From Flavobacterium sp. 83 (GTDB lineage Bacteria > Bacteroidota > Bacteroidia > Flavobacteriales > Flavobacteriaceae), in the NCBI RefSeq assembly GCF_000744835.1, contig NZ_JQMS01000001.1, positions 620,001 through 684,000 on the forward strand: a stretch of 64,000 nucleotides of DNA, read 5' to 3'. A model generated the notes under the pieces. The model made no database searches, was not told the origin of the DNA, and was given only the letters and a program-made list of their open reading frames with translations. The first letter of the stretch is position 1, and the number at the start of each line of letters is the position of its first letter. A program made the position numbers and the translations under genes. Shown in pieces: positions 34,555 to 43,357 of this stretch.

Positions 34555-35649
34555 CTATTCGATTTCATAATTACTTATTTCAAGTTTGATTTTGTTGTCA
34601 AAATTTGTTTTCCAAATTTCTCTAGTTAACATACCGCTAGTTATATTGCTTAATATGAAATTACTCCATTCTTCTTGAAATAAATAATCATTATGAGCTT
34701 CATCATAATGACAATATTTAGTATTCGTTTCAAATGGGTCAATGTTATTACCATCTTCTTTTGTCGGTTTAATTGAAAATATATATAGCAAACATTTATG
34801 GTCGTAATGATTAAAATTATTTTGGTAGTTTTCATTTACAAAAGTTACTATTGCACCTGGTTTTAATTTAGCAGGATTTATAACTTCTGTTTTCTGCACT
34901 TTATCTTTTATCAATGCTGTTATTTTTTCATAACTAATTCTATCATCTTCTGAAATTGAATTCCAATTTACAAATTCAATTGCTAAATCATTTCTATTTG
35001 TGTTAGCTATTTTTGGTAATTGGATTAATTTGACACTAAATTCCTGAGTATTAAATACGCTTTCTTTTATGTTTAATCTATATTTCTCAATAAAATCTTT
35101 AATTTCTCTAACTTCGGTTGATAATAATTGTTTATTTGCTTCGACTTGTTTTGCTGTTCTCAATCTTGAAAACTGTAGTGAGTAAGCTAAGCTTTCATTT
35201 ATTGCATATTCAGAGCCGAATAGTTTTATTAATTCATTCTCGTAATTGTACAATAGAGATTGGCATTCTCCAAAAATCATTAGTCCAATTTCGTCTTTGG
35301 ATATTGTCCTGTGTTCAATTTTATTTCGAAGTTTTATGAAGAATTCAAGATTAGATTTTACCCCTTCTGAAAGCGCTCCATATTTCTGTATGCAGGTTTT
35401 TAATTCCCAAGCTTTTTTTTCTCCGTCAATTATTTTAAACCTTCCGTTTGTCTCTTTGTAAAAAAAAGTCTCTCCAATTGTATGATTAAAATGTGCTTGC
35501 AAAAGCCTTGTCCACGACATAATCATATGAGTGATAAAACTTTCTACTCGGAATGGCGCTCTTGGTTTATTATAAATTTCTACTGATAATAAAGCACAAT
35601 CAATTGAACTTTCCAAAAGTGTTTTCGTTTTACCTTTTCTTAATTGCAT
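34555..35649 (-). CDS. DUF3644-family protein (HEPN-like candidate RNase)
   Basis: A 364-residue soluble protein. The first 170 residues match the DUF3644 pattern as I recall it (LLESSIDCALLSVEIYNKP, ETFFYKETNGRFKIIDGEKK, LEFFIKLRNKIEHR). RNKIEH fits the R-x4-H active-site motif of HEPN ribonucleases. The C-terminal half is unrecognised. HEPN proteins often serve in abortive infection or toxin systems. It sits between two attC-like elements in a leftward cassette-like array with a toxin-antitoxin pair, which supports a defence or stabilisation role. This is inference. Confidence 0.78.
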   Translation of the reverse strand: MQLRKGKTKTLLESSIDCALLSVEIYNKPRAPFRVESFITHMIMSWTRLLQAHFNHTIGETFFYKETNGRFKIIDGEKKAWELKTCIQKYGALSEGVKSNLEFFIKLRNKIEHRTISKDEIGLMIFGECQSLLYNYENELIKLFGSEYAINESLAYSLQFSRLRTAKQVEANKQLLSTEVREIKDFIEKYRLNIKESVFNTQEFSVKLIQLPKIANTNRNDLAIEFVNWNSISEDDRISYEKITALIKDKVQKTEVINPAKLKPGAIVTFVNENYQNNFNHYDHKCLLYIFSIKPTKEDGNNIDPFETNTKYCHYDEAHNDYLFQEEWSNFILSNITSGMLTREIWKTNFDNKIKLEISNYEIE

Positions 35650-35678
35650 ATAATTCTGTTAGTTGTTTTCCAAGGTAT

Positions 35679-35804
35679 CGCATAACGTTTTGCCACTTTG
35701 AAATGGCTGGAAGTTCGTAACCGCTCAATTTTCGGCTTAACGAAAACTTGATACGAAACGGTAATTCCACTAAACTCCAGCTATATCAAAACAGCTGTTA
35801 GGCG
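35679..35804 (-). repeat. attC-like imperfect palindrome between two accessory genes
   Basis: The outer arms are CGCATAAC (35679-35686) and GTTAGGCG (35797-35804), 7 of 8 bases pairing; GTTAGGC is the integron GTTRRRY core. Inside, TTTTG pairs with CAAAA, and ATGGCTGGAAGTT pairs with AACTCCAGCTAT with an unpaired extra base, a hallmark of attC sites. It lies between the stop of the 322-residue gene and the start of the DUF3644 gene. Confidence 0.6.
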
Positions 35805-35828
35805 TTCGGCTTTTTTGTTTTCCATATT

Positions 35829-36797
35829 TTACAATTCGTTTTTGTCATAAAATTCAACTTCAAAATACCATTTTCGGTTATATTCAAAATTTGCATTTGC
35901 TTTAAATAAGCCCATTACAGCTAAATCTAAACCTACGTTCAAGTTTACATTTTCAGTAAATTTTTCTAAAAGTTGATTTCCGCTAATTCTACCATTTAGA
36001 GTTGTTTTGATATTTGGGAAGTCGTGTATAAATAGACTATTTTTTAATGCTCTTTCTTTATCAAAAGTTCCTTTTCCGAAGTGTTTTTCTCTTAATATGT
36101 TTTTTTCAAATCCTCCATTTACTCCTCCACTTGCTCCTTTATAGTTCGCAGTTGAATCGGCAGTAATTGTCGTCTTATCTTCAATTATTATTTTTTTAGC
36201 TCCTAAAGCTTCATATGCACTTAACGTTTCTTCTAAGATTAATGTTTTAATTAGTTCGTTTGAATTTTCTAATGGAATAAGTAAGTTTTCGTTTTTTGGA
36301 TGACTGCAATACAAACCACAATTAAAACGACCCAATTCTCCGCCAAAATGCATATTTTTAGGTAAAGAATTACGCTCAATTATAATTAAAGTTGAACCTC
36401 CTTTAGATTTCATTAATTTTTTAAAAGCATTTTCTTTAGATGTAAAACTGTCAAATAAACCATAAAATAAATTCGAATCTGTATCTATTTCATAATCATT
36501 GTTTAGAATGTCATTTTGAAAGACAATCCCTCTAATAGTTTTGTCATCATTACCATATTGTCTTTTTATAGAAACTTTTTTACTTTTTTTATATAAAGAA
36601 TCAAATATTGAAATAGCTTTACTTGTGAAAGGAAAAAAGATTTCTAAACTACCTACGAAACCTTTTACTAAAGCTTTAGTTGTAGCATTTTCCGAAAATT
36701 TAAAAACTGAGATTTCTTCTTTGGTTAATTGCCTTCTTCCGTAAACACCATTTTTATGTTCATCTTTTATCTTATCCACTATTCCGTAATATGTCAT
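35829..36797 (-). CDS. Unknown protein in cassette-like array
   Basis: A 322-residue protein that I do not recognise. No signal peptide is present. A moderately hydrophobic stretch (about residues 44-66, KGFVGSLEIFFPFTSKAI) may be membrane-active or buried. The middle holds a Gly-rich run (NYKGASGGVNGGF, about 219-231). The C-terminus alternates hydrophobic residues (LNVGLDLAVMGLFKANANF), suggesting beta-strands. A pore-forming or effector role is possible but unsupported. It is followed by an attC-like element and shares orientation with the DUF3644 gene. Confidence 0.7.
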   Translation of the reverse strand: MTYYGIVDKIKDEHKNGVYGRRQLTKEEISVFKFSENATTKALVKGFVGSLEIFFPFTSKAISIFDSLYKKSKKVSIKRQYGNDDKTIRGIVFQNDILNNDYEIDTDSNLFYGLFDSFTSKENAFKKLMKSKGGSTLIIIERNSLPKNMHFGGELGRFNCGLYCSHPKNENLLIPLENSNELIKTLILEETLSAYEALGAKKIIIEDKTTITADSTANYKGASGGVNGGFEKNILREKHFGKGTFDKERALKNSLFIHDFPNIKTTLNGRISGNQLLEKFTENVNLNVGLDLAVMGLFKANANFEYNRKWYFEVEFYDKNEL

Positions 36798-36837
36798 TTT
36801 TTATTTGTTTGTTAAATTCTGTTCGGTTTTAAGCTGA

Positions 36838-36915
36838 CGCCTAACTTGTATATACTCGCTATAAAGTAGCGACAATCTACCCAATTTAAGATGTATAGTC
36901 GCTATTGAATTGCGC
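36838..36915 (-). repeat. Third attC-like element, upstream of the unknown cassette gene
   Basis: CGCCTAAC (36838-36845) is the complement of the GTTAGGCG core. Inside, TAGCGAC (36867-36873) pairs with GTCGCTA (36898-36904), and TCGCTA / TAGCGA form a smaller alternative hairpin. The far arm has decayed to TTGCGC. Confidence 0.4.
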
Positions 36916-36981
36916 TTTTGTTTTCAAATATAATTAAATTTTCTTACAAATAAATAAAACGATTTCAAATTAACGCAATGC

Positions 36982-37085
36982 TTTACGTGAGGGATGGCAG
37001 CGAAAATCCTTTATGTTTTTTCTTTAAAAACATAAAGATTGCAGCGTACAGCCCGACCCGAAGTTTTTACGTAGGGTCACGCCCA
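36982..37085 (+). repeat. Dispersed structured repeat, copy 1
   Basis: A perfect 12-bp hairpin (37009-37020 with 37026-37037) is flanked by GATGGCAGCG on the left and AGCGTACAGCCCGACCCG on the right. The flanks recur around a different stem at 52246-52328 on the other strand. It lies in the 385-bp gap between the cassette array and the saccharopine-dehydrogenase-like gene. Confidence 0.6.
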
Positions 37086-37112
37086 AAAAGGTATTCAATA
37101 AATAATATTCAT

Positions 37113-37156
37113 AAAAAAATCCGCAACTCTAGACTTTTATCAAGAGGAGCGGATTT
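37113..37156 (-). terminator. Terminator of the saccharopine-dehydrogenase-like gene
   Basis: On the minus strand AAATCCGC pairs with GCGGATTT, with inner CTCT/AGAG pairing, followed by TTTT. It begins 27 bp past the stop codon. Confidence 0.8.
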
Positions 37157-37182
37157 ATCAAACTAAAAAATCTAAAAAACTA

Positions 37183-38553
37183 CTAATTAAAATCTTTATC
37201 AGGGTTATAACCCAAGTAAGGCATGGCTTGTTCCTTAAAAACAACACCGTATTCTTCCAGTTCTTTCAGAATAGGCAAATAGACTTCTTTACGAATTGGC
37301 AACTGTACTCCCGGAGTGGTGATTTTACCATTCAGAATTAATAATGTAGCCATTGCAACTGGTAAACCTACGGTTTTGGCCATTGCGGTATAGGTCTGGT
37401 CTTCGCCAATGCAAACCATTTTAGAATCTATTTGCTCTTTTTTGCCATTTAATTCGTACCCAAATTTATGGTACATGACAATCATATCTTTGTCTTTGGG
37501 CTGAAGCGTCCAACTGTCGCTCAGGATTTTCTCCAGAATTTGTGCCGGAGTGGCATTTTTCAAGCCTACTTTTTTATTGCGGTTGAACAAATCCAGTTCT
37601 AAAAGTTTGTCCCACATGATATCATCTTGGTCGATTTTAAGAATCAAACGCATTTTGATTTCTACAGAATCCGTAGGATGGTATGGCAAAAAGGAATTCA
37701 CAAATTCGCGGTAACTCATGTTTTCTGAATCTTCCATAACATAACTGTCATCTGTCATACCCAATTGTACAAACATATTCCAAGCTTTGGAAAATCCAAC
37801 TTTCCGAATGGTTCCTCTATATAAGGTGAGAACATCATCCAATCCATAAACACTACGATATTTGAGCGAATCCCTATTGGAATAAGCTTCAAATCGGCCG
37901 TACTCCTCTACTTCCAGAAATTCAGTTCTACGAAATAAATTACAATACGGAATGTATTTATACGTCCCTTCTTGAATAAACTTAGCTGCTCCGCCTTGTC
38001 CGGCCAACACCACATTTCGTGGCGCCCATGTAAATTTATAATTCCAAAGATTAGTATCGGACTCCGGTGCTACTAATCCGCCACAGAAAGATTCAAACAA
38101 AAGCATATTGCCTCCCTTATCCTTAATTTCATCAATGACTTTCATGGCGCTCATATGATCAATTCCCGGATCAAGACCAATTTCATTCATGAAAATCAAG
38201 TTGTTTTCTTTTGCCAAAACATCTAAATCCTGCATGGCATCACTCACATAAGAGGCCGTGACTAAGTGTTTTTTATAAACAATACAATCTCGTGCCACTT
38301 CAATATGCAAATGTGCCGGCAGCATGGAAATAACAATACTGGCTTTTTGAATGGCTTCTTTTCTTTGATTTTCATCAAAAATATCTAAGGCTATAGGCGT
38401 AGCATTGGGGTGATTATTGGTCTTCTTTTGCGCTAAATCCAATGATAAATCTCCAATAATCAGATGGAGATGCTCTTTTTCTGATTTATTTAAAAGATAG
38501 TGTATCAACGACGATGCTGATCTTCCTGCTCCAATGATTAAAATTACCCTCAT
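37183..38553 (-). CDS. Saccharopine dehydrogenase-family protein
   Basis: A 456-residue NAD(P)-binding oxidoreductase. It opens with a Rossmann motif (VILIIGAGRSASSLIHYLL, residues 2-20) and has the family's central segment GLDPGIDHMSAM (about 131-142). The C-terminal catalytic domain contains GYELNGKKEQ. Relatives act on saccharopine or similar amino-acid conjugates, in lysine metabolism. I chose the ATG at 38553 because it puts the Rossmann strand at the N-terminus; an in-frame ATG at 38574 adds 7 residues. It stands alone with its own terminator. Confidence 0.87.
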   Translation of the reverse strand: MRVILIIGAGRSASSLIHYLLNKSEKEHLHLIIGDLSLDLAQKKTNNHPNATPIALDIFDENQRKEAIQKASIVISMLPAHLHIEVARDCIVYKKHLVTASYVSDAMQDLDVLAKENNLIFMNEIGLDPGIDHMSAMKVIDEIKDKGGNMLLFESFCGGLVAPESDTNLWNYKFTWAPRNVVLAGQGGAAKFIQEGTYKYIPYCNLFRRTEFLEVEEYGRFEAYSNRDSLKYRSVYGLDDVLTLYRGTIRKVGFSKAWNMFVQLGMTDDSYVMEDSENMSYREFVNSFLPYHPTDSVEIKMRLILKIDQDDIMWDKLLELDLFNRNKKVGLKNATPAQILEKILSDSWTLQPKDKDMIVMYHKFGYELNGKKEQIDSKMVCIGEDQTYTAMAKTVGLPVAMATLLILNGKITTPGVQLPIRKEVYLPILKELEEYGVVFKEQAMPYLGYNPDKDFN

Positions 38554-38732
38554 AATTATATAAATATAACACAAATATACAATATTGTTGTATTTATAAC
38601 AATATGCAAATCTTAAAAACTCAAAAATAATTTAATACAAGGGCAAAAAACCACTCAAATAGGCGCTTTCTAAATAAAAGACCTCAAAAAAAAGATTCTT
38701 ATCGATTCCTTTTAGAATAAATAGATATAAGA

Positions 38733-38740
38733 TACTTTTG
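38733..38740 (+). promoter_or_regulatory. -7 promoter box of the DUF423 gene
   Basis: TACTTTTG fits TAnnTTTG. Transcription would begin near 38747, past the in-frame ATG at 38743, which supports the start at 38764. Confidence 0.55.
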
Positions 38741-38763
38741 TAATGCAAATAAATTTAAAAAAA

Positions 38764-39150
38764 ATGGACAAGAAGATAATTTCAACCGGAGCACTATTTG
38801 GGATGATAGCGATAATTTTAGGTGCTTTTGGCGCACATGCCCTAAAAAAAGTACTGTCCCTTGAGCAGCTTTCTACTTTTGAGACCGGAGTACGCTATCA
38901 AATGTACCATGCTGTCTTTTTATTGTTTATTGGACTCACAAATGACCTATCCCAAAAAGCAAAAAAAACGATCTATTTTTTAGTGCTTTTTGGTGTAATT
39001 TTATTTTCAGGGTCCATTTATTTATTGGCAACGAATGACCTCACCTCATTTGATTTCAAAGCCATCGGATTTGTGACTCCCATCGGCGGACTCCTATTAA
39101 TACTGGCCTGGGGCGTTTTATTGACCAAAATAATAAATAAAAAATCATAA
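38764..39150 (+). CDS. DUF423 small membrane protein (YgdD-like)
   Basis: A 128-residue protein with four hydrophobic segments and the DUF423 signature GAFGAHALKK (about residues 22-31) and ETGVRYQMYHAVFLL. Function is unknown. The promoter box upstream rules against the longer start at 38743. Confidence 0.9.
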   Translation: MDKKIISTGALFGMIAIILGAFGAHALKKVLSLEQLSTFETGVRYQMYHAVFLLFIGLTNDLSQKAKKTIYFLVLFGVILFSGSIYLLATNDLTSFDFKAIGFVTPIGGLLLILAWGVLLTKIINKKS

Positions 39151-39187
39151 AATTTGGATAAAAAAATTCTATCTGAAATATAATTTC

Positions 39188-39195
39188 TACTTTTG
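39188..39195 (+). promoter_or_regulatory. -7 promoter box of pckA
   Basis: TACTTTTG matches TAnnTTTG and lies 35 bp before the start codon. Confidence 0.55.
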
Positions 39196-39230
39196 CAGTC
39201 TATAAAAACACACACACAACATTTAAATTT

Positions 39231-40832
39231 ATGGACAATAACACCCTTTTCACGCAATCGATTTCGTTAAAAGACTTAGGAATTGAAAACGCAACCGTTC
39301 ATTACCAACTATCCCCTGATGAATTACATGAAATTACCATCAAATCAGGACAAGGTATTGAAATTTCTACTGGAGCATTGGCAATAAATACAGGAGAATA
39401 TACGGGACGCTCTCCGCAAGATCGTTTTATAGTAAAAGACAGCATTACTGAAAACCAAGTTTGGTGGGGAAAAGTAAACCTTCCATTTGAACCAGATGCT
39501 TTTGAAGCTTTGTACAATAAAGTTACTGCCTATTTAGCTAACAAAGAGGTTTTTGCAAGAGATTCTTATGTATGTGCCGATCCAAATTATAGGCTCAATG
39601 TTCGCGTGATTACAGAAACAGCTTGGGCAAATTTATTTTGTTACAATATGTTTTTGAGACCGGAAATACAGGAATTAGCTGATTTCACTCCAGAATGGAC
39701 GTTATTATGTGTACCAAGTTTCTTAGCGGATCCGGCAGTGGACGGAACACGCCAAAAGAATTTCGCTATATTGGATTTTACCCGAAAAGTAGTTTTAATA
39801 GGTGGAACGGGTTATACAGGAGAAATGAAAAAAGGAATTTTCTCAGCGTTGAATTTCATTATGCCTGTTTTCAAAAACACTTTACCCATGCATTGCAGTG
39901 CCAATGTAGGGAAAGAGGGCGACACCGCAATTTTCTTTGGATTGTCAGGAACTGGAAAAACAACTTTATCAGCTGATCCAAACAGAAAATTAATTGGTGA
40001 TGACGAACACGGCTGGACTAATGAAAATACCGTTTTTAATTTCGAAGGAGGCTGTTACGCAAAAGTGATCAATCTCACCGAAGAAAATGAACCAGATATT
40101 TTTAGAGCGATTAAAAAAGGAGCTATTCTAGAAAACATAGGCATTAAAAAAGGCACAAATGAAGTAGATTTTGAAGACATTTCAATTACTCAAAATACTC
40201 GTGTAAGCTACCCAATTTACCATATTGATAATATACAGCCCGGTTCAATAGGAAGAAATCCTAAAAATATATTTTTCTTAACCGCTGATTCATTCGGAAT
40301 TTTACCTCCAATTTCAAAACTGACTCCAGGTCAGGCGGCTTACCACTTTATCTCAGGATATACTGCAAAAGTTGCTGGTACCGAAGAAGGAATTACAGAA
40401 CCTCAACCTAATTTTTCGGCTTGTTTTGGTGCCCCTTTTATGCCTTTGCACCCTACAAAATATGCTGAAATGTTGAGCAAAAAAATGAAAGATGCTAATG
40501 TAAAAGTTTGGTTAATCAATACTGGCTGGACTGGCGGCCCTTACGGAACAGGAAGCAGAATGAAACTGAAATACACTCGTGCCATGATTACCGCAGCATT
40601 AAATGGAGAATTAGACAATGTAGCGTTTGAGAATCACAAAGTGTTTGGAATTGCAAAACCACAAACTTGCCCTAATGTTCCCAGCGAAATCCTAAATCCA
40701 AGAAATACATGGGAAGATCCAGAACTATACGATAAAAAAGCGGTAGAATTAGCTCAAAAATTCAAAGCTAATTTTGCTCAATTTGAAGAATTTGCAAATG
40801 CCGAAATTATGGCAGGAGCGCCTTTAGCATAA
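39231..40832 (+). CDS. pckA: Phosphoenolpyruvate carboxykinase (ATP)
   Basis: A 533-residue gluconeogenic enzyme turning oxaloacetate and ATP into PEP. Diagnostic segments are present: YTGRSPQDRFIV, the P-loop FFGLSGTGKTTLSADP (about 232-247), the metal-binding DDEHGW and GGCYAKVINL, and the C-terminal TGWTGGPYGTGSRM. Length matches the ATP-dependent class. It has its own promoter and a strong terminator. It complements the acs cluster physiologically, since growth on acetate needs gluconeogenesis. Confidence 0.97.
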   Translation: MDNNTLFTQSISLKDLGIENATVHYQLSPDELHEITIKSGQGIEISTGALAINTGEYTGRSPQDRFIVKDSITENQVWWGKVNLPFEPDAFEALYNKVTAYLANKEVFARDSYVCADPNYRLNVRVITETAWANLFCYNMFLRPEIQELADFTPEWTLLCVPSFLADPAVDGTRQKNFAILDFTRKVVLIGGTGYTGEMKKGIFSALNFIMPVFKNTLPMHCSANVGKEGDTAIFFGLSGTGKTTLSADPNRKLIGDDEHGWTNENTVFNFEGGCYAKVINLTEENEPDIFRAIKKGAILENIGIKKGTNEVDFEDISITQNTRVSYPIYHIDNIQPGSIGRNPKNIFFLTADSFGILPPISKLTPGQAAYHFISGYTAKVAGTEEGITEPQPNFSACFGAPFMPLHPTKYAEMLSKKMKDANVKVWLINTGWTGGPYGTGSRMKLKYTRAMITAALNGELDNVAFENHKVFGIAKPQTCPNVPSEILNPRNTWEDPELYDKKAVELAQKFKANFAQFEEFANAEIMAGAPLA

Positions 40833-40855
40833 GTTAATTATAATTCAAAAAAGAA

Positions 40856-40887
40856 AAAGAGCTGTTCCTTGTGAGCAGCTCTTTTTT
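40856..40887 (+). terminator. Rho-independent terminator of pckA
   Basis: AAAGAGCTG and CAGCTCTTT form a 9-bp stem with an 11-base loop followed by a T-run. Confidence 0.88.
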
Positions 40888-40963
40888 ATTTAACACGATT
40901 CGTAACAAAAAGCTTTAAACAAATACCTATCAAGTATTTATACCAATATTCATTTTTTGGCGT

Positions 40964-40971
40964 TAAATTTG
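40964..40971 (+). promoter_or_regulatory. -7 promoter box of the DUF4407 gene
   Basis: TAAATTTG matches TAnnTTTG, 29 bp before the start codon. Confidence 0.5.
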
Positions 40972-41000
40972 TAATCATCAATCAAAAAAAAAAATCAATC

Positions 41001-42101
41001 ATGTTAAAACAATTTTTCATCCTTTGTTCCGGAGCCGATAAAGATCTTCTTGAAGGCTGTTCCGAAGGCGAACAAACTAAATATGTCGGTATTGGCGCCA
41101 CTGTTTTTTTTACCGCTGTAATGGCTTTTCTCGCCAGCTCCTATGCGCTTTTTACTGTTTTTGACAGTATTTATCCCGCAATCGCGTTTGGTATCGTTTG
41201 GAGTTTACTAATTTTCAATCTGGATCGTTTTATTGTTTCCACTATTCGAAAAAGAGACCAACTGGGAAGTGAATTTCTACAGGCAACACCCCGAATTATT
41301 CTTGCGGTGATTATTGCTATCGTTATATCGAAACCCTTAGAAATTAAAATCTTCGAAAAAGAAATTAATACCGTTTTATTGAAAGAGAAAAACGCAATGG
41401 CATTGAATAACAAAAAAGAAGTAGCCAATTATTTCAAATCAGATTTAGACAAGAATAAAGCCGAAATCGATAAATTAAAATCAGAAATCACCAATAAAGA
41501 AAAGGAAGTCAATACACTTTACGAAACTTATATTACAGAAGCCGAAGGAACTGCCGGAACTAAAAAACTAGGCAAAGGTCCCGTTTTTAAAGAGAAAATA
41601 GCCAAACATGATTTGGTTAAAAAAGAATTGGACACGCTACAAAAAACCAACTTGGCTAAAATTGCCGAAATGGAGAAAAACAACAAAACACTTCAAACTG
41701 ATTTAGACAAAAAGGTTACCGAAACCCAGCCTATTATTGATGGATTCGACGGTTTAATGGCTCGAATCAATGCTCTGGATAAATTGCCTTGGTTGCCTTC
41801 ATTTTTTATAATGCTACTATTTTTAGCCATTGAAACTTCACCGATAATCGCCAAACTCTTATCTCCAAAAGGAGAATATGATTTTAAACTGGAAGATCTG
41901 GAAACGGCCTTAAAAGCTACTATAGAGCAGGATAAGTACCAACGAGGTCTTTTAGTAAAAACTAGCGCTTCCATGCATGACAAGGTCTATGAAGATATTG
42001 CAGACGATAAGAAACTGTATGATTTACAACGAAAAAACGCTAGTGATTTATTAGAATTACAATCCAATAATTTTGTAGAAAAGCAAAAAAGAACGCTTTA
42101 G
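41001..42101 (+). CDS. DUF4407 membrane protein with coiled coil
   Basis: A 366-residue protein. Hydrophobic segments at about 30-50, 55-75 and 95-115 are followed by a long charged coiled coil (about 125-245), then another membrane segment (LPWLPSFFIMLLFLAIETSPII). The N-terminal pattern (FFILCSGADKDLLEGC, FNLDRFIVSTIRK) matches DUF4407. The function of the family is unknown. It is convergent with the SHOCT-domain gene across a long hairpin. Confidence 0.9.
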   Translation: MLKQFFILCSGADKDLLEGCSEGEQTKYVGIGATVFFTAVMAFLASSYALFTVFDSIYPAIAFGIVWSLLIFNLDRFIVSTIRKRDQLGSEFLQATPRIILAVIIAIVISKPLEIKIFEKEINTVLLKEKNAMALNNKKEVANYFKSDLDKNKAEIDKLKSEITNKEKEVNTLYETYITEAEGTAGTKKLGKGPVFKEKIAKHDLVKKELDTLQKTNLAKIAEMEKNNKTLQTDLDKKVTETQPIIDGFDGLMARINALDKLPWLPSFFIMLLFLAIETSPIIAKLLSPKGEYDFKLEDLETALKATIEQDKYQRGLLVKTSASMHDKVYEDIADDKKLYDLQRKNASDLLELQSNNFVEKQKRTL

Positions 42102-42118
42102 TCTTACTGTTAAAAAGT

Positions 42119-42171
42119 CGAAAGTCATAAAGTGAAAAGATAATGCATTTCTTTTGACTTTATGACTTTCG
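42119..42171. terminator. Long bidirectional hairpin between convergent genes
   Basis: A 21-bp inverted repeat with one mismatch (arms 42119-42139 and 42151-42171) lies between the DUF4407 gene and the SHOCT-domain gene. It can serve both strands. The arms consist of GAAAGTCATAAAGT-type words that resemble small dispersed repeats. Confidence 0.65.
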
Positions 42172-42184
42172 GGCTTAAGACTAA

Positions 42185-42895
42185 TTACATATAGCTCAAA
42201 ATTTCTTTTTTGAAGGCGTCATATTCACCTTGCAAAATCAATCCGTTATCCAATAATTTTTTATAATTCTGTAATTTTTCAAAAAGTTCATCTTGGGATA
42301 ATCCGCTAAGTCCACTTTCCTTTGGAGCCTCAGCTGAAGTATTGAATTGCTCGTTTTCCATAGTATAAACTGGTGGCGTAACAGGCATTATTTCGGCAAA
42401 ACTAATCACTTCTTCCGTTTCCATTTCTTCGACAACTTCTACTTTTTCTATTGAAGCAATAGAAACTTCATCCGTTATTGGAGCGTTTGGAATAGTACCA
42501 CTTTTCAAAATATCCAATTGTTCTTTAGCATACGTAAAAATCTTTCTAGCTTGAATTTTAGGAATATAATCAATAGAAACCTCCATATTAGTTCTGGTCG
42601 TAAAAGAAAACTCAGAACCCAGAATATTTTCTTTTACAAAAGTTCCTTCTATTTCGTCCCACGTGTAATCAATAAAATTCATGGATAGTCCAAGATTTTT
42701 TGGCTGACAAATGATGATTCTTTTGTTAGTCAACACAATACTATCAGGCAAAACGGTAATTGCCGGTTTTTTTTGTACAGCGATATACCCTATTTCTTCA
42801 TTTTTCATCAATAAATCACTCAATTTTGAAGCGATTTTTTCAATAGCTTTTGGATCTTGTTCTTCGTTTAGAAACTTTTTAAATTGTTCTTTCAT
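42185..42895 (-). CDS. PH-like domain protein with C-terminal SHOCT motif
   Basis: A 236-residue cytoplasmic protein. Residues 20-140 resemble a bacterial PH-like domain (ITVLPDSIVLTNKRIIIC, DYTWDEIEGTFVKE). A Glu/Val/Thr-rich linker precedes a C-terminal SHOCT motif (ELFEKLQNYKKLLDNGLI, QGEYDAFKKEIL). I chose the ATG at 42895; an in-frame ATG at 42937 would add 14 residues. SHOCT tails are thought to mediate oligomerisation. Function is unknown. Confidence 0.82.
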   Translation of the reverse strand: MKEQFKKFLNEEQDPKAIEKIASKLSDLLMKNEEIGYIAVQKKPAITVLPDSIVLTNKRIIICQPKNLGLSMNFIDYTWDEIEGTFVKENILGSEFSFTTRTNMEVSIDYIPKIQARKIFTYAKEQLDILKSGTIPNAPITDEVSIASIEKVEVVEEMETEEVISFAEIMPVTPPVYTMENEQFNTSAEAPKESGLSGLSQDELFEKLQNYKKLLDNGLILQGEYDAFKKEILSYM

Positions 42896-42959
42896 ATGAT
42901 AGGCTGAATTTATTTCAGTGTTTATAATTTTAATCAAAATTTGTTCGCAAAAGTAATGC

Positions 42960-43331
42960 CTAATTTTCTAATTCAATAATTTCGTTTTGCAATTTCTTTG
43001 TTAAACTTTTGAAAACCAAATCATAGGAATAATCAATCAATTCTTTGACAAGCGTATCCGAAACGTCTGTATTTATTTTTATTGTATTCCAATGAATTTT
43101 ACTCATGTGAAAACCCGGTTGAATTGCATCGTATTCCGCACGTAATTCCTGTGCTCTTTCCGGATCACATTTCAAATTTACTGCTGGTTGTCCTTTCTCC
43201 CATTGGTTTAAAGACGACAACGCAAACATTTTCCCACCCACTTTAAAAACTAAAGTATCTTCGTCAAAAGGGAAATGTTCCGTCACTCCTTTTTTTGAAA
43301 GACAATATTCGTAATACGTTACTAAGTTCAT
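42960..43331 (-). CDS. MmcQ/YjbR-family protein
   Basis: A 123-residue small protein of the MmcQ/YjbR fold (CyaY-like, wing-like). Typical segments are GVTEHFPFDEDTLVFKVGGK, NLKCDPERAQELRAEY and HMSKIHWNTI. It begins 26 bp after the cyclase gene's stop and is probably co-transcribed with it. The DNA-binding label of the family is weakly supported. Confidence 0.92.
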   Translation of the reverse strand: MNLVTYYEYCLSKKGVTEHFPFDEDTLVFKVGGKMFALSSLNQWEKGQPAVNLKCDPERAQELRAEYDAIQPGFHMSKIHWNTIKINTDVSDTLVKELIDYSYDLVFKSLTKKLQNEIIELEN

Positions 43332-43357
43332 TTTATGAAATTATTTTCATTCCAAAT

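Noticed and set aside
36978..37166. A 62-codon frame across the structured repeat and terminator
   Set aside because: It lies over non-coding hairpins, lacks a plausible start context and has no protein-like pattern.
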